Origin: Pyxidicoccus caerfyrddinensis | Lineage (GTDB): Bacteria; Myxococcota; Myxococcia; Myxococcales; Myxococcaceae | Length of the DNA: 64,000 nucleotides | Reading direction: 5' to 3' | Assembly (NCBI RefSeq): GCF_010894405.1 | Contig: NZ_JAAIYA010000029.1 | Coordinates: 62,001 to 126,000, forward strand | In this document: piece by piece, positions 9,030 through 18,622 of the stretch | Layout: every line of letters starts with the position of its first letter | Numbering within the stretch: the first letter of the stretch is position 1 | The notes under the pieces: model-generated | What the model was told of the DNA's origin: nothing | Database searches by the model: none | What the model saw: the letters and a program-made list of their open reading frames with translations, nothing else | Position numbers and translations under genes: made by a program

Positions 9030-9518
9030 ATGTCGAAGGCGATGGCCGTGCCGTTCCGCGCACTCATGCTCGCGTCCGGTGTGGTGTTGAGCGCATGTGG
9101 TGGACCCATGCCGGGCGAGACTCCGGCACCCGAGCAGCCCGCGGCGCCCACGGAGACGGTGACGGCCGAGCAGGATGCGCGGCCCGTCAACGCGATGGAC
9201 ATCACTCCGCCCACGTCCTCGCTGTCGTGCAGCCGCAACCGGTTCTCCGGCGCGGTGAGCTGCACGGGCTCGGGCGCGAATGGCGTCCCGCCGTACCGCT
9301 ACCAGTGGCGTCATGCCTACGACTACGAGACGGACGGGTACAGCGACCCGGGCACCTGGTTCGACGGCGGGACGACGGAGACGGAGTACTGCCCCTTCGG
9401 CTTCCACTCGCCGGGGTACTACTGGAACATCACGCTCTCCTTCCGCGTCATCGACGCGAACGGCTACGTGTCCACCAACACGCCATCGCAGTGGTACAAC
9501 TGCTCGACCCCGCTCTGA
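9030..9518 (+). CDS. Putative secreted lipoprotein, unknown function
   Basis: 162-aa predicted lipoprotein. A short basic N-terminus and hydrophobic stretch end in the lipobox LSAC (Cys near residue 21), followed by a Pro/Thr/Glu-rich spacer typical of surface-tethered lipoproteins. The mature part (about residues 60-162) contains four cysteines and many Tyr/Trp residues (pattern PPYRYQWRHAYDYET and NCSTPL at the end). It resembles small Ig-like or PKD-like modules seen in myxobacterial secreted proteins, but I do not recognise a named family. The ATG at 9030 follows CAGGAGAGAC, a good ribosome site. It is a single gene closed by a strong hairpin at 9563-9593. Confidence 0.75.
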   Translation: MSKAMAVPFRALMLASGVVLSACGGPMPGETPAPEQPAAPTETVTAEQDARPVNAMDITPPTSSLSCSRNRFSGAVSCTGSGANGVPPYRYQWRHAYDYETDGYSDPGTWFDGGTTETEYCPFGFHSPGYYWNITLSFRVIDANGYVSTNTPSQWYNCSTPL

Positions 9519-9562
9519 CGCGGGCGCAGCCTCGTCATCGGAGTCCACCGACATGAGGCCCG

Positions 9563-9593
9563 GGGCCGTGACTCCACACCGGAGTCACGGCCC
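9563..9593. terminator. Bidirectional hairpin terminator between convergent genes
   Basis: Thirteen-base perfect inverted repeat (GGGCCGTGACTCC, 9563-9575, with 9581-9593) around a 5-base loop. It lies midway between the ends of the lipoprotein gene (9518) and the convergent beta-helix gene (9610). There is no long T-tract, but a T-rich TTCGTGCTT follows on the plus strand. Confidence 0.8.
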
Positions 9594-9609
9594 TTCGTGC
9601 TTCAGAGGC

Positions 9610-12528
9610 TCACGGCGAGTAGCGGCCCAGGAAGAGGTCCTTGCCGCCCGCGCTCGTCTGGCCGGGCAGGGTGCCCATGGTGCCGCCCACGAGGTACACG
9701 CCGTTGCCAGTCGTCGTCGCCGCGCCCAGCGCGACCTCGTCCGTGGCGGAGCCCAGGTGCTGCGTCCAGCCCCGGGTGCCGTCGCTGGCATACCGGGTGA
9801 GGTACGCGTCGAAGCCGCCCGCGTAACCCGGCGCCAGCGTGCCGGTGCTGGAGCCGGCCAGGTACACGGTGCCGCTGGAGTCGGTGGCAATGCCATAGCC
9901 GAACTCATCCGCGGCGGTGCCGAGCTGACGGGCCCACTGGCGGTCCCCCGCGCTCGTCCAGCGCGAGACGAAGGCATCCGAGCCACCCTGGTTGTCGAAG
10001 GCCAGCGCGCCCGTGGTGGAGCCGCCCACGACAATGGCGCCCGTGCCGTCCACCTCCACGTCCTGCGCGACGTCATTGCCAGCGCTGCCCCACTGGCGCA
10101 CCCACGCCAGCGTGCCCGCCGCGCTGTACTTCGCGAGGAACACGTCCTGACCGCCGCTGCTCGCGGCCCCCTGCATGGAGCCGCTGGTGACGCCCGTCAC
10201 GTAGACGTTGCCGCCGGAGTCCGCCGCCACGCCGTAGGCGAGGTCGTCCGAGGACGTGCCCAGCATGCGCACCCAGAGGAGGGCGCCCGCCGCGCTGTAC
10301 TTCGCCACGAAGGCGTCCTTCAGCCCGGCGTTGGTGGCCTGGAGTGAGCCCGAGGTGTAGCCCGCGACGAAGAAGCTCGTGCCGTCGGTGGCCACCGCCC
10401 GCACCGAGTCCTCGGCGGACGTGCCCAGCATGCGCACCCACTCGCGCGTCCCCAGCGTGTTGTACTTCGCGACGAAGCCGTCGGAGGTGCCTCCGAGATA
10501 CGCCTCATCCGCGAGGCCACTGCCCGCGTTGCCGCCCATGACGACGGCCGCGGAGGTGGCTGCAGCGCCGTAGGCGTGGTCATCACCCGCGGCGCCCAGT
10601 TGCCGGCCCCAGTCCCGGCTGCCCGAGGCGCTGTAGTGCCGCAGCACCGCGTCGCGGCCACCCTGGTTGTCGTAGTCGAACGCGCCCAGTGAGTAGCCCA
10701 CCACGTAGGCGCCGCCGTTCGGGTCCGCCGTCACCGCATAGCCGTACTCGTCAGAGGACGTGCCGGTCTGCTGCTGCCACAGCAGGTCGCCGCCCGTGGG
10801 AGGCGGAGTCGTCGTCGTGCAGCGCTCCAGCGCGCCCTTGTCCGGCCCGCTGCCGCAGAAGGTGGCGCCCGTGTTGTTCAGCGCGCTGTCCACCGCGGGA
10901 GACGTCGACTGGAGCGTCAGATCTCCAGCGGACTCCTGCGTGAAGGCCGCCGCCGCCGCCGAGCTGGTCGGGTCTCTCAGCGTCAGTCCGCCGATGCCGC
11001 ACGCACTGCTACGCCAGCCACTCAGGTCCTTTTCTCCCTGGGAGAAGTCGCAGGTGAGGTGCGCAGCGGAGCCGTCCGTATGGGAGTAGAGGTTCCCGTC
11101 GGACTCGAAGTCCAGCAGGTAGTGGCCGTCCGTCACCAACCAGCGCGAGCCGGCCGCGGACAGCGAGATGACGTTGTTCCAGAAGTCCATGTTGCGCACC
11201 GTCCACCCCGCGCCGGAGACGACGACGCCCATGCGGCCCGCCTGGGAGATGGTGTTGTGGAAGAAGTCGCCGCCATCGAGCTTCTGGACGTACATCGCGG
11301 TGCCGGAGGTGCTGTTGTTGCCGCAGCCCTTTTCGCCCCAGTACAGGTGGTGGAAGCGGGTGCGGGCGACGACGATGTTGGCCACCGGGTCCGTGGCGCT
11401 GTTGCCCACGCCCAGGCCCATGCAGGCGTCGGAGATTTCGGAGTCCTCCACACGGATGCCCTGGGCGCTGAAGTGGAAGATGGCGGTGCCTCCGCCACGG
11501 AGCGTGCCGCTGCTGTCCTTCGCGGCGCGGAAGCCGTGGTAGCGCTCGCGGCGCAGCGTGATGAAGTCGCAATCCTTGATGTCCGCGGCCTCCTCCACGA
11601 CGCCCTGGTTGGCCGGGCTGGTGAACATGTCGTTGTCCTCTAGCGTGATGTCCGCGGGCCGCGCTCCGGGCGTGTAGCCATAGAGCGGGCCGGCGCACTG
11701 GAGCCCATCGCCGGTGTTGTCGTGGATGGTGTTGCCCTTCACCAGCACCGAGTGCGAGTCGGACAGGACGACGATGGCGTGGCCGTCATCGCGCTCGCGG
11801 CAGTAGCGGCGCAGGACGTTGGATGCGTCGTACTCCGGCTTGCAGAAGCTGCCGGCGGAGCAGTCCGCGTGCGTGGTGCAGGCAACGCCCCGGGCGCTGC
11901 CCGCGGTGTGCTCGAAGGTGTTGCGAAGCTCGTTGTCCTGGATGAGGACGTACTGGGCCTGCACGTTGAGCGCATCCAGCGAGGCGTCACGCACCAGGCT
12001 GTTGCGCAGCGTCAGGTGGTCCGAGCGGAAGAGCACCGCGTGCGTCCGCGCATAGCGGCCATCCAGTTCCAGCCCGTCGATAATCCAGTACCGCCTGTTG
12101 AGACGGAAGATGGGCACGCTGCCGTTGCTCTTGAGCACCGGCTTCGCCTCGCCGGGCGCGCCGCGCACGGTGATGGGCGCGGCGGCCGTGCCGTCGAGGG
12201 CCGAAGCGGAGGCCAGGTCCACCTGCACCGCGTCGTAGATGCCCGCGTGGACGTACACGGTGGAGCCGGCAGGCAGGCCGCGCACCGCTCGCACCACCGA
12301 GCGCCAGGGCCTGGCCGCACTGCCGTCACCCGTGGAGTCGCTGCCTGCAAGGCTGACGTGGACCACCTTGTCGGCGGGCGACACGTAGCTGGCATAGGCG
12401 TTCTGTGACTGCACGGTGGCCGCACTGCGACGGTCCCCGGCCACGATGTCCTTGCTCACGGCAGCGGAGGCCTGGGTGGCAAGCGTCAGCACCGCGAGCG
12501 CGAAACTCCGCGCCACATTCCCACGCAT
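9610..12528 (-). CDS. Secreted right-handed beta-helix protein fused to a seven-bladed SBBP-type propeller
   Basis: 972-aa exported protein. An N-terminal signal peptide ends around ATQASA. Residues about 55-560 form a pectate-lyase-like parallel beta-helix (DUF1565-type opening VHVSLAGSDSTGDGS, then repeated short strands with N/D/G turns). A Thr/Pro linker (near 572) leads to seven consecutive repeats of about 52 residues (about 580-972). Each has the form W-x-x-x-LGT-x-x-DE...GxVYVxG...F-x-x-KY, the SBBP (Beta-propeller repeat) family, enough to close a seven-bladed propeller. Its enzymatic role, if any, is unknown; a carbohydrate-binding or surface role is plausible. The start at 12528 is preceded by GGGAG. 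No sorting tail is seen, so it is probably released. Confidence 0.85.
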   Translation of the reverse strand: MRGNVARSFALAVLTLATQASAAVSKDIVAGDRRSAATVQSQNAYASYVSPADKVVHVSLAGSDSTGDGSAARPWRSVVRAVRGLPAGSTVYVHAGIYDAVQVDLASASALDGTAAAPITVRGAPGEAKPVLKSNGSVPIFRLNRRYWIIDGLELDGRYARTHAVLFRSDHLTLRNSLVRDASLDALNVQAQYVLIQDNELRNTFEHTAGSARGVACTTHADCSAGSFCKPEYDASNVLRRYCRERDDGHAIVVLSDSHSVLVKGNTIHDNTGDGLQCAGPLYGYTPGARPADITLEDNDMFTSPANQGVVEEAADIKDCDFITLRRERYHGFRAAKDSSGTLRGGGTAIFHFSAQGIRVEDSEISDACMGLGVGNSATDPVANIVVARTRFHHLYWGEKGCGNNSTSGTAMYVQKLDGGDFFHNTISQAGRMGVVVSGAGWTVRNMDFWNNVISLSAAGSRWLVTDGHYLLDFESDGNLYSHTDGSAAHLTCDFSQGEKDLSGWRSSACGIGGLTLRDPTSSAAAAAFTQESAGDLTLQSTSPAVDSALNNTGATFCGSGPDKGALERCTTTTPPPTGGDLLWQQQTGTSSDEYGYAVTADPNGGAYVVGYSLGAFDYDNQGGRDAVLRHYSASGSRDWGRQLGAAGDDHAYGAAATSAAVVMGGNAGSGLADEAYLGGTSDGFVAKYNTLGTREWVRMLGTSAEDSVRAVATDGTSFFVAGYTSGSLQATNAGLKDAFVAKYSAAGALLWVRMLGTSSDDLAYGVAADSGGNVYVTGVTSGSMQGAASSGGQDVFLAKYSAAGTLAWVRQWGSAGNDVAQDVEVDGTGAIVVGGSTTGALAFDNQGGSDAFVSRWTSAGDRQWARQLGTAADEFGYGIATDSSGTVYLAGSSTGTLAPGYAGGFDAYLTRYASDGTRGWTQHLGSATDEVALGAATTTGNGVYLVGGTMGTLPGQTSAGGKDLFLGRYSP

Positions 12529-12904
12529 TCGGAACTCCCGTTCGTTTTGTTAACTGGAGGATGAAGCGCGGCCAGGGTGGCACTGACCCACCTGGAAATT
12601 CCATGTAGGGACCGGCGAGGCAGGGAAGCGTTCGATTGCCCGGGCGAGGGATGAGCGACCAGCATGAACGCGGAGATGATTCGCGAGCCCGAGGCGGTCG
12701 CCGCCGTCACGTGGATGCAGCGCGTGCTTCGTCCTTGTGCGCCTACCGCAGGAGCCCTCCGCGAGTTCGCGCGGGCGCGGCACGGGCCTCTACAGCACCT
12801 GCGAGGACCACCGCGCCGACCTGCGCCACCGCAGCCGCGGCTGCTGGGAGGGGCGAGCCGCCCTGCTGAGCGACGCGGTGCTCATCTCCGTTCAGGGCAC
12901 GGGA
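12529..12904. other. 376-bp intergenic region, possible decayed coding sequence
   Basis: This lies upstream of the beta-helix gene and downstream of the membrane-protein gene. It holds the ribosome site of the beta-helix gene and a short symmetrical TGGAA-A-TTCCA element (12593-12603). On the plus strand from about 12664, two successive reading frames show coding-like third-position GC (reading MNAEMIREPEAVAAVTWMQR, then a shift to a frame reading YSTCEDHRADL). Neither has homologues I recognise. It may be a frameshifted gene remnant. Confidence 0.3.
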
Positions 12905-14665
12905 TCAGGGAGGATTGTCCGCCGTCGGGGCGCGTGGCATGCGGACGGGGTTGCGCCGCAGGGCTTCCCGGAACTGGCCTTCGCGTGCCACCACGCACAC
13001 CGTGAAGCCCTCCAGCTCGCCGCAGGTGACGCGTTCACCCTGGCGCTGGAACAGCTCCAGCCTCGGCGGGTCGACCACGTAGAGGGTGTCCTCCGCGAGC
13101 CGTCCGTGCTCGACGTCTGCTTTCAGGGACGCGCACACCGCCGCGACGTGATTCTCGTTGATGCGCGCGGCATAGCCGCTGTTCGTGCTCATCCCCTTGC
13201 GGTACGCGAGGTCTCCCAGTCGCACATAGGCATCCTGCGCGAAGGTGCTCTCGACGCAGGGCTCTGCCGAGCCATGGATGGAGGGCGGGAAGAGGACGAC
13301 GTGCCGGTAGAAGATGTCCACGCCTTCCCACTCCGGCGCCCGGAGCCTGGGCCAGGGCGCCGTGCGGAACCGGTTTCTCGCCCAGAGTCTCTCCGTGTCC
13401 ACGACCTGGAGCACCACGGCGCCGAGCATCAACCCGGTGGCGAGGGCTGGATGTCGCCGCCAGCGCCACGTCGCGAGCGCGAGGATGCCCGTGAGCACGA
13501 GGTAGTGCAGGGGCCAGATGAAGCGCCCTGACGCACGGAATATGCCGAGCACGGGCATCAACGGCTCCGCGAGCCTGCGCATCGTCAGGACCGTGATGCC
13601 TCCCGCAGTCATCGTCGTCGAGAAGGCGAGGAGGGTCAGCAGCATGACCATGACCAGCAGCGGCAGGCGGGCTCTCGCGCCAGCCCGAGCCTGGGGCCAC
13701 CACGTGGAGGGGCTGCCTGACAGCGCGACGATGGCGAGCGCGAGGGCGCCCGTCCCGAGATAGCCGAAGCCCTCGTACTGCTCCACCCTGGCGGGGGGCA
13801 ACGGCAGCATGTGCGACCAGTCCATGGGGTTGATGAGCGCCAGCATGTCCGCGCTGAAGATGCCGAAGCCGCTCGCCCCGGAGCTCACGTCCTGGCCCAT
13901 GTAGCCGAAGGCGAGGAAGAGCACTCCGACCACCGCGCTTGCTCCCACGAACGCGGCGCCCGCTTCGCGCCAGCTCAACAGTTGTTCCGGCCACACCGTG
14001 GAGAAGAGCAGCGCCAGCGACAGGGCGAAGACCATCACCTCCAGGTACGGATGTGTCCCCGCGGCGAACACGTTGAGCAGCAGCGCCCACCCCAGCGTGC
14101 GCCACGCGGCCCGGGCATCCGAGCGCGGTCGCAGGTACAGATAGAGCAGGGCGGTGAGCAGCCAATGGGCGCTGAGGGTGTCATGCCCGAACCGGAAGAC
14201 CAGCACGGGTGCCAGCACGAAGAGCGAGGCGCCCAGCAGCTGCTGCGATGCCCGGGGGGTGAACAGCGCCATCAGCTTGACGCCCATGAACCCCTGGAGC
14301 GCCAGGCACAGCGCGAGCCACGGTCCGATGAACTGGAAGTCCTGGGGCAGCCAGCGAGCGAAGGGCTTGAGGGCGAGGGATACCCAGGGATTCGAGTCGG
14401 AGAAGCCGATCGTCATCATGAGCGGACGCATCAGGTCCGGCGTCCGGCCCAGCGGGAAGCTCCACGGGGCGTCGCGGAAGAAGAGCCAGCCGAGGACATG
14501 CTGCGCGAAGTCTCCCCAGCCCAGCCAGTCCAGGTAGGTAGGGTCGAGCGCCGGCCCGCCACCCAGCGCGAGGAACCAGAGCAGTCCCAGCACCGCGCCC
14601 GCCCAGGGAAGGAAGCGTGCCTGACGGCGCGTGGCCTCGTCCGCGAGAGGAGAGGGCAGGCTCAT
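12905..14665 (-). CDS. Multi-pass membrane protein, DUF6311-like (GT-C-type architecture)
   Basis: 586-aa integral membrane protein with roughly ten to twelve hydrophobic segments between residues 15 and 450, and a C-terminal soluble domain of about 130 residues containing cysteines. An early luminal loop has FRDAPWSFPLGRTPDLM, a pattern I associate with the DUF6311 family of bacterial membrane proteins related in layout to GT-C glycosyltransferases. That assignment is from memory. Likely roles are transfer of sugars from lipid carriers or surface glycan modification, but no catalytic motif proves it. The start at 14665 is chosen because a GGGAGG ribosome site sits just upstream; a longer upstream frame is arginine/proline-rich and implausible. 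No neighbouring glycan genes are present. Confidence 0.7.
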   Translation of the reverse strand: MSLPSPLADEATRRQARFLPWAGAVLGLLWFLALGGGPALDPTYLDWLGWGDFAQHVLGWLFFRDAPWSFPLGRTPDLMRPLMMTIGFSDSNPWVSLALKPFARWLPQDFQFIGPWLALCLALQGFMGVKLMALFTPRASQQLLGASLFVLAPVLVFRFGHDTLSAHWLLTALLYLYLRPRSDARAAWRTLGWALLLNVFAAGTHPYLEVMVFALSLALLFSTVWPEQLLSWREAGAAFVGASAVVGVLFLAFGYMGQDVSSGASGFGIFSADMLALINPMDWSHMLPLPPARVEQYEGFGYLGTGALALAIVALSGSPSTWWPQARAGARARLPLLVMVMLLTLLAFSTTMTAGGITVLTMRRLAEPLMPVLGIFRASGRFIWPLHYLVLTGILALATWRWRRHPALATGLMLGAVVLQVVDTERLWARNRFRTAPWPRLRAPEWEGVDIFYRHVVLFPPSIHGSAEPCVESTFAQDAYVRLGDLAYRKGMSTNSGYAARINENHVAAVCASLKADVEHGRLAEDTLYVVDPPRLELFQRQGERVTCGELEGFTVCVVAREGQFREALRRNPVRMPRAPTADNPP

Positions 14666-15018
14666 GGCGAGCCTCCCTCGACAGTGGGCACGGGGCCGCG
14701 GAGGCAGGGCTGGGTCACCACCGACTGAAGCTCCTGGGCCGCCTCCGAAAACCGCTACGGGCGTAGGACGGCGGGGAACCCATACCCCGGGAGGTGGGTC
14801 GAGACCATCCCTCGATTCGGACGAGAGGCCAGGCCGACCACCCGCCGCGCCTGCCCGGTCGACTGGCTGGAGTTTCGCCATCTGCCGTTGGCGCGTAGGG
14901 GGTGGTCAGGGTCTTGCCGAGGGCGCGAAGCGCGAACCGCCAGGCCTCCGGCGAGCGGTAGACAGCGCCGTAGGTGCCCTGGCCGCGACGCTCCATCACG
15001 CGCCACGACCCGACCCTT
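14666..15018. other. 353-bp region without an intact gene
   Basis: This lies between two genes on the minus strand. The half next to the phosphatase gene contains a recognisable Ser/Thr-kinase relic (see 14870-15014). The rest holds only the ribosome site of the membrane-protein gene, and I see no other feature in it. Confidence 0.6.
14870..15014 (-). pseudogene. Relic of a Ser/Thr protein kinase with large internal deletion
   Basis: Reading on the minus strand gives GSWRVMERRGQGTYGAVYR, the start of a myxobacterial protein-kinase domain with the glycine-rich loop GQGTYG. This runs directly into SPEAWRFALRALGK, which resembles the segment after the activation loop (the PYRSPEA region) of the same kinase family. 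About 130 residues between these two landmarks are missing, including the Lys, HRD and DFG motifs. The join falls at a shared Tyr-Arg, which suggests deletion between short repeats. After about 45 residues similarity fades. The relic has no plausible start and cannot encode an active kinase. Confidence 0.65.
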
Positions 15019-16635
15019 CTACTTGCCGGTGAGCACTTCGGCGCGCGGCTTGCCCTCCGCCGACGCGGGCATGCCCATCTCCATCAGCGCCGCCAGCGTG
15101 GGCGCCACGTCGATGGGGTCCATCTCCTCCAGGTACACGCCCGGCTTGATGCCCTTGCCCGCGAACACCACGGGCACCTGCGAGTCATAGGCGTACGGCG
15201 TGCCGTGGCTCGTCCCCTCCGTGTCCGTGTAGAGCAGGGTGAAGGGCTTGAGCATGTACAGCACATCCCCGCCGCGCTCCGGGTAGTAGCCCTTGCGCAG
15301 CGGCGCGAGATGGCCCCCCACGTCCGGCGCGGTGAAGAGGTCATCCCGCGCCACCGCCGCCACCACCGCCGGCTGCTTCGCCAGCCACGCTGCCGCCGCG
15401 CGCCGCACCACCGCGCCATCCGTCTTGCCGCCCTCCAGCGACTTGCCGGAGAGGTACACGTCCAACTCCTCCAGCGTGGCCGTCACGTCGCCGCCGAACT
15501 GCTTGCGCAGCTCCTGCGTCAGCGCCTGGGCCAGCGTCGTCGGGTTGATTCGCTGCGCCGGCAGCCCCTGCGCCGCCCACTGCTCGGGCGCCGCCGCGCC
15601 GCCATGGTCCGCCGCCAGCGCGATGACCAGGTTGGCCCGGCCTCCCGCCGCGCGCTCGGCCGCGGTGATGAGGTCTCCCAGTGCCTTGTCGAGCCGCAGC
15701 ACCGTGTCCTGCATCTCCCACGAGTACGGGCCGAACTCGTGGAACGTCAGGTCCGTGCCGCTGATGCTCACCGCGAGCAAATCTGGCACCTCGTCCTTGC
15801 CCAGCCCCTCGCCGGCAATCGCCGCCTTCGCCGCCTCCACCAGCACGTCATGCGAGTCGGGAGACACGCCGAACGCCCGGTAGAACGTCAGCCCCGGCGA
15901 CGGCAGCCCTCCGTCCAACGGATGCGGGAAGGTGCGGCCCAGGCCATATGCGTTCGCTTCGAAGGGGCGGTCGTCCTCGCCCACGTACTCCGCGCGCGGC
16001 CGCGACAGCTCCCACTTCTTCCCGAAGTACGACTCCGGCAGCTTCCGCGCGTTGAGCTCCTTCACCCACGCGGGGAACTCCTTCGTGTACCAGGTGCCCG
16101 TGACGAACTTCCCCACGCCGTCGTCGAACCACCACGCCTGGCCCAGGCGCCCTGCCATGGCGATGGCCGCGCGGGACTTGAGCGACACCGCCACCGCCTT
16201 GCCGCGCTCCTGCGTCGCCACCCGGAGCCGGTCCGCCAGCGTCTCCACCATGAGATTCGCCGGGCTCGCGTCCTGCCCCGGGGAGAGCGGCACCTCCAGC
16301 ACCGGGTGCGCCGGGTCCTCGAAGGAGTTCACCGGCTTGCCCGTGGCGCGGTCCACCCAGCGGTTGTCGATGATGCCGTGACGCCAGGGGTTGGCCCCCG
16401 TGGAGAGGGTGGTGTGGCCGGGCGCGGTGCGACACTCCGCGTAGCCGTAGCGCGCGTACGGGTAGAAGGCGCCTGCGTTGAGCAATTGCCCCAGGCCCCC
16501 CTGGAGACGTGGCCGGTTGCGCAGCAGCACGTCGCTGCCGAGCGCGTCCACGGTGATGAACAGCGTGAGCCGCGGCGGACGGGCCGAGGCGGGCAGGGCG
16601 GCCAGGGCCGTCATCAACAGGAGTGCTCGAATCAT
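15019..16635 (-). CDS. Secreted alkaline-phosphatase-superfamily hydrolase (type I phosphodiesterase / PafA-like)
   Basis: 538-aa exported enzyme with a signal peptide (MIRALLLMTALAALPASA). The metal-binding opening TLFITVDALGSD is followed by AECRTAPGHTTLSTG, which contains the nucleophilic Thr/Ser region, and GANPWRHGI. Later metal ligands are in SISGTDLTFHEFGP, ALAADHGG, and GTSHGTPYAYDSQVPV near the C-terminus. This is the layout of the nucleotide pyrophosphatase/phosphodiesterase and PafA-type phosphomonoesterase group, acting in the periplasm or outside the cell to release phosphate. The start at 16635 is chosen because the signal peptide begins there. It is divergent from the thioesterase gene, with 97 bp between starts. 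No Pho-box is evident by eye. Confidence 0.87.
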   Translation of the reverse strand: MIRALLLMTALAALPASARPPRLTLFITVDALGSDVLLRNRPRLQGGLGQLLNAGAFYPYARYGYAECRTAPGHTTLSTGANPWRHGIIDNRWVDRATGKPVNSFEDPAHPVLEVPLSPGQDASPANLMVETLADRLRVATQERGKAVAVSLKSRAAIAMAGRLGQAWWFDDGVGKFVTGTWYTKEFPAWVKELNARKLPESYFGKKWELSRPRAEYVGEDDRPFEANAYGLGRTFPHPLDGGLPSPGLTFYRAFGVSPDSHDVLVEAAKAAIAGEGLGKDEVPDLLAVSISGTDLTFHEFGPYSWEMQDTVLRLDKALGDLITAAERAAGGRANLVIALAADHGGAAAPEQWAAQGLPAQRINPTTLAQALTQELRKQFGGDVTATLEELDVYLSGKSLEGGKTDGAVVRRAAAAWLAKQPAVVAAVARDDLFTAPDVGGHLAPLRKGYYPERGGDVLYMLKPFTLLYTDTEGTSHGTPYAYDSQVPVVFAGKGIKPGVYLEEMDPIDVAPTLAALMEMGMPASAEGKPRAEVLTGK

Positions 16636-16732
16636 ACGTATTAGAAGCTGCCCTGGTGCGGTGGTGGGAAGCAACCAACATCCCGCGCGACTGCTTGGAC
16701 GCCGAACACCGCCCTGTTACGGTCGCCGCTTC

Positions 16733-17161
16733 ATGGTCGAGGCCCGGCTTCGCGTCATCTACGGCGACACCGATCAGATGGGTGTCGTCTACTACGCGAA
16801 CTATTTCCGCTACTTCGAGTTCGCCCGCAGCGAGTACTTCCGTGCGAAGGGCGGCAGCTATTCCGAGCTGGAGCGCTCCGGCACGCAGTTGCCCGTCGCG
16901 GAGGCGAGCTGCCAGTACCGCGCCCCCGCCCGTTACGAGGACCTGATTGTCATCCGCGTCACGGTGAGCGAGTTGCGCCGCGCGTCCATCGTGTTCACCT
17001 ACGAGCTTTTCCGCGACGGCGAGCCACGCACGCTGCTGTGCACTGGCCGTACCCTGCATGCCTGCGTGGGGCGAGACGGCAAGCCGGTGCGGATGCCGGA
17101 AGCCATCGTCCGACTGCTGAAACCCTCGGAGCCCGAGCCGGGCTCCTCCACTTCCACCTGA
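16733..17161 (+). CDS. YbgC/4-hydroxybenzoyl-CoA-type acyl-CoA thioesterase
   Basis: 142-aa single hot-dog-fold thioesterase. The family signature YGDTDQMGVVYYANYFRYFE at residues 10-29 includes the catalytic Asp (in DTDQMG) and the conserved Tyr-Asn. It hydrolyses acyl-CoA thioesters. YbgC homologues in other bacteria associate with the Tol-Pal locus or phospholipid metabolism; there are no tol genes here. The C-terminal ~12 residues are Ser/Pro-rich and not part of the fold. The ATG at 16733 is the first residue preceding the conserved domain. glpX follows after 30 bp and is likely co-transcribed. Confidence 0.88.
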   Translation: MVEARLRVIYGDTDQMGVVYYANYFRYFEFARSEYFRAKGGSYSELERSGTQLPVAEASCQYRAPARYEDLIVIRVTVSELRRASIVFTYELFRDGEPRTLLCTGRTLHACVGRDGKPVRMPEAIVRLLKPSEPEPGSSTST

Positions 17162-17191
17162 ACCCTTCAGGGACACTCAAGGAGCACACAC

Positions 17192-18157
<966 letters not shown>

Positions 18158-18196
18158 GCCGTTCCCTCACGCCGCTTCCCGGAGACGGAGTCACCC

Positions 18197-18622
18197 ATGC
18201 CTGGCGCCACGCGGACCATCGTCATCAACGCTCCCGTCGAGAAGGTCTTCGACGTCATCACCCAGTACGACCGCTACCCGGAGTTCCTGCCGGAGGTGAA
18301 GGAGGTCCGCGCCGCCAACCGGCAGGGCAACACGCTGGAGCTCCACTACAAGGTCGACGTGGTGAAGACGATTCGCTACTCCATCCGCGTCACCGAGGAG
18401 CGCCCCCGCCGCATGGCCTGGTCCTTCATCGAGGGTGAGATGATGAAGGACAACAAGGGCAGCTGGGTGCTGGAGCCCGAGGGCGAGGGCAAGACGCGCG
18501 CCACCTACAACGTGGAGATGGCCCTGGGCCTGCTGGTGCCCAAGGCCGTCGTCAACGCCCTGGTGGACACCTCGCTCCCCAAGATGCTGGAGGCCTTCAA
18601 GCGCCGCGCCGAGGGTGCCTGA
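18197..18622 (+). CDS. RatA/COQ10-like START-domain (SRPBCC) protein
   Basis: 141-aa single-domain protein of the polyketide cyclase/START family, starting with the typical TRTIVINAPVEKVFDVITQY and followed by YPEFLPEVKEV. Databases usually name such proteins 'type II toxin-antitoxin RatA family toxin' or coenzyme Q-binding COQ10-like. The COQ10-like role, binding ubiquinone or another lipid, is better supported for the family generally. No antitoxin partner gene adjoins it, so the toxin label should not be taken literally. The start follows CGGAGACGG. It is the last gene of the thioesterase-glpX cluster; a hairpin (18666-18688) lies just downstream. Confidence 0.82.
   Translation: MPGATRTIVINAPVEKVFDVITQYDRYPEFLPEVKEVRAANRQGNTLELHYKVDVVKTIRYSIRVTEERPRRMAWSFIEGEMMKDNKGSWVLEPEGEGKTRATYNVEMALGLLVPKAVVNALVDTSLPKMLEAFKRRAEGA

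Noticed and set aside
12601..12660. tRNA-like GTTCGATTGCC segment
   Set aside because: No acceptor or anticodon stem can be formed around it; no tRNA elsewhere in the window was found by eye.
18197..18622. RatA toxin of a toxin-antitoxin pair
   Set aside because: The fold matches, but no partner gene adjoins it and the COQ10/START role is at least as likely.
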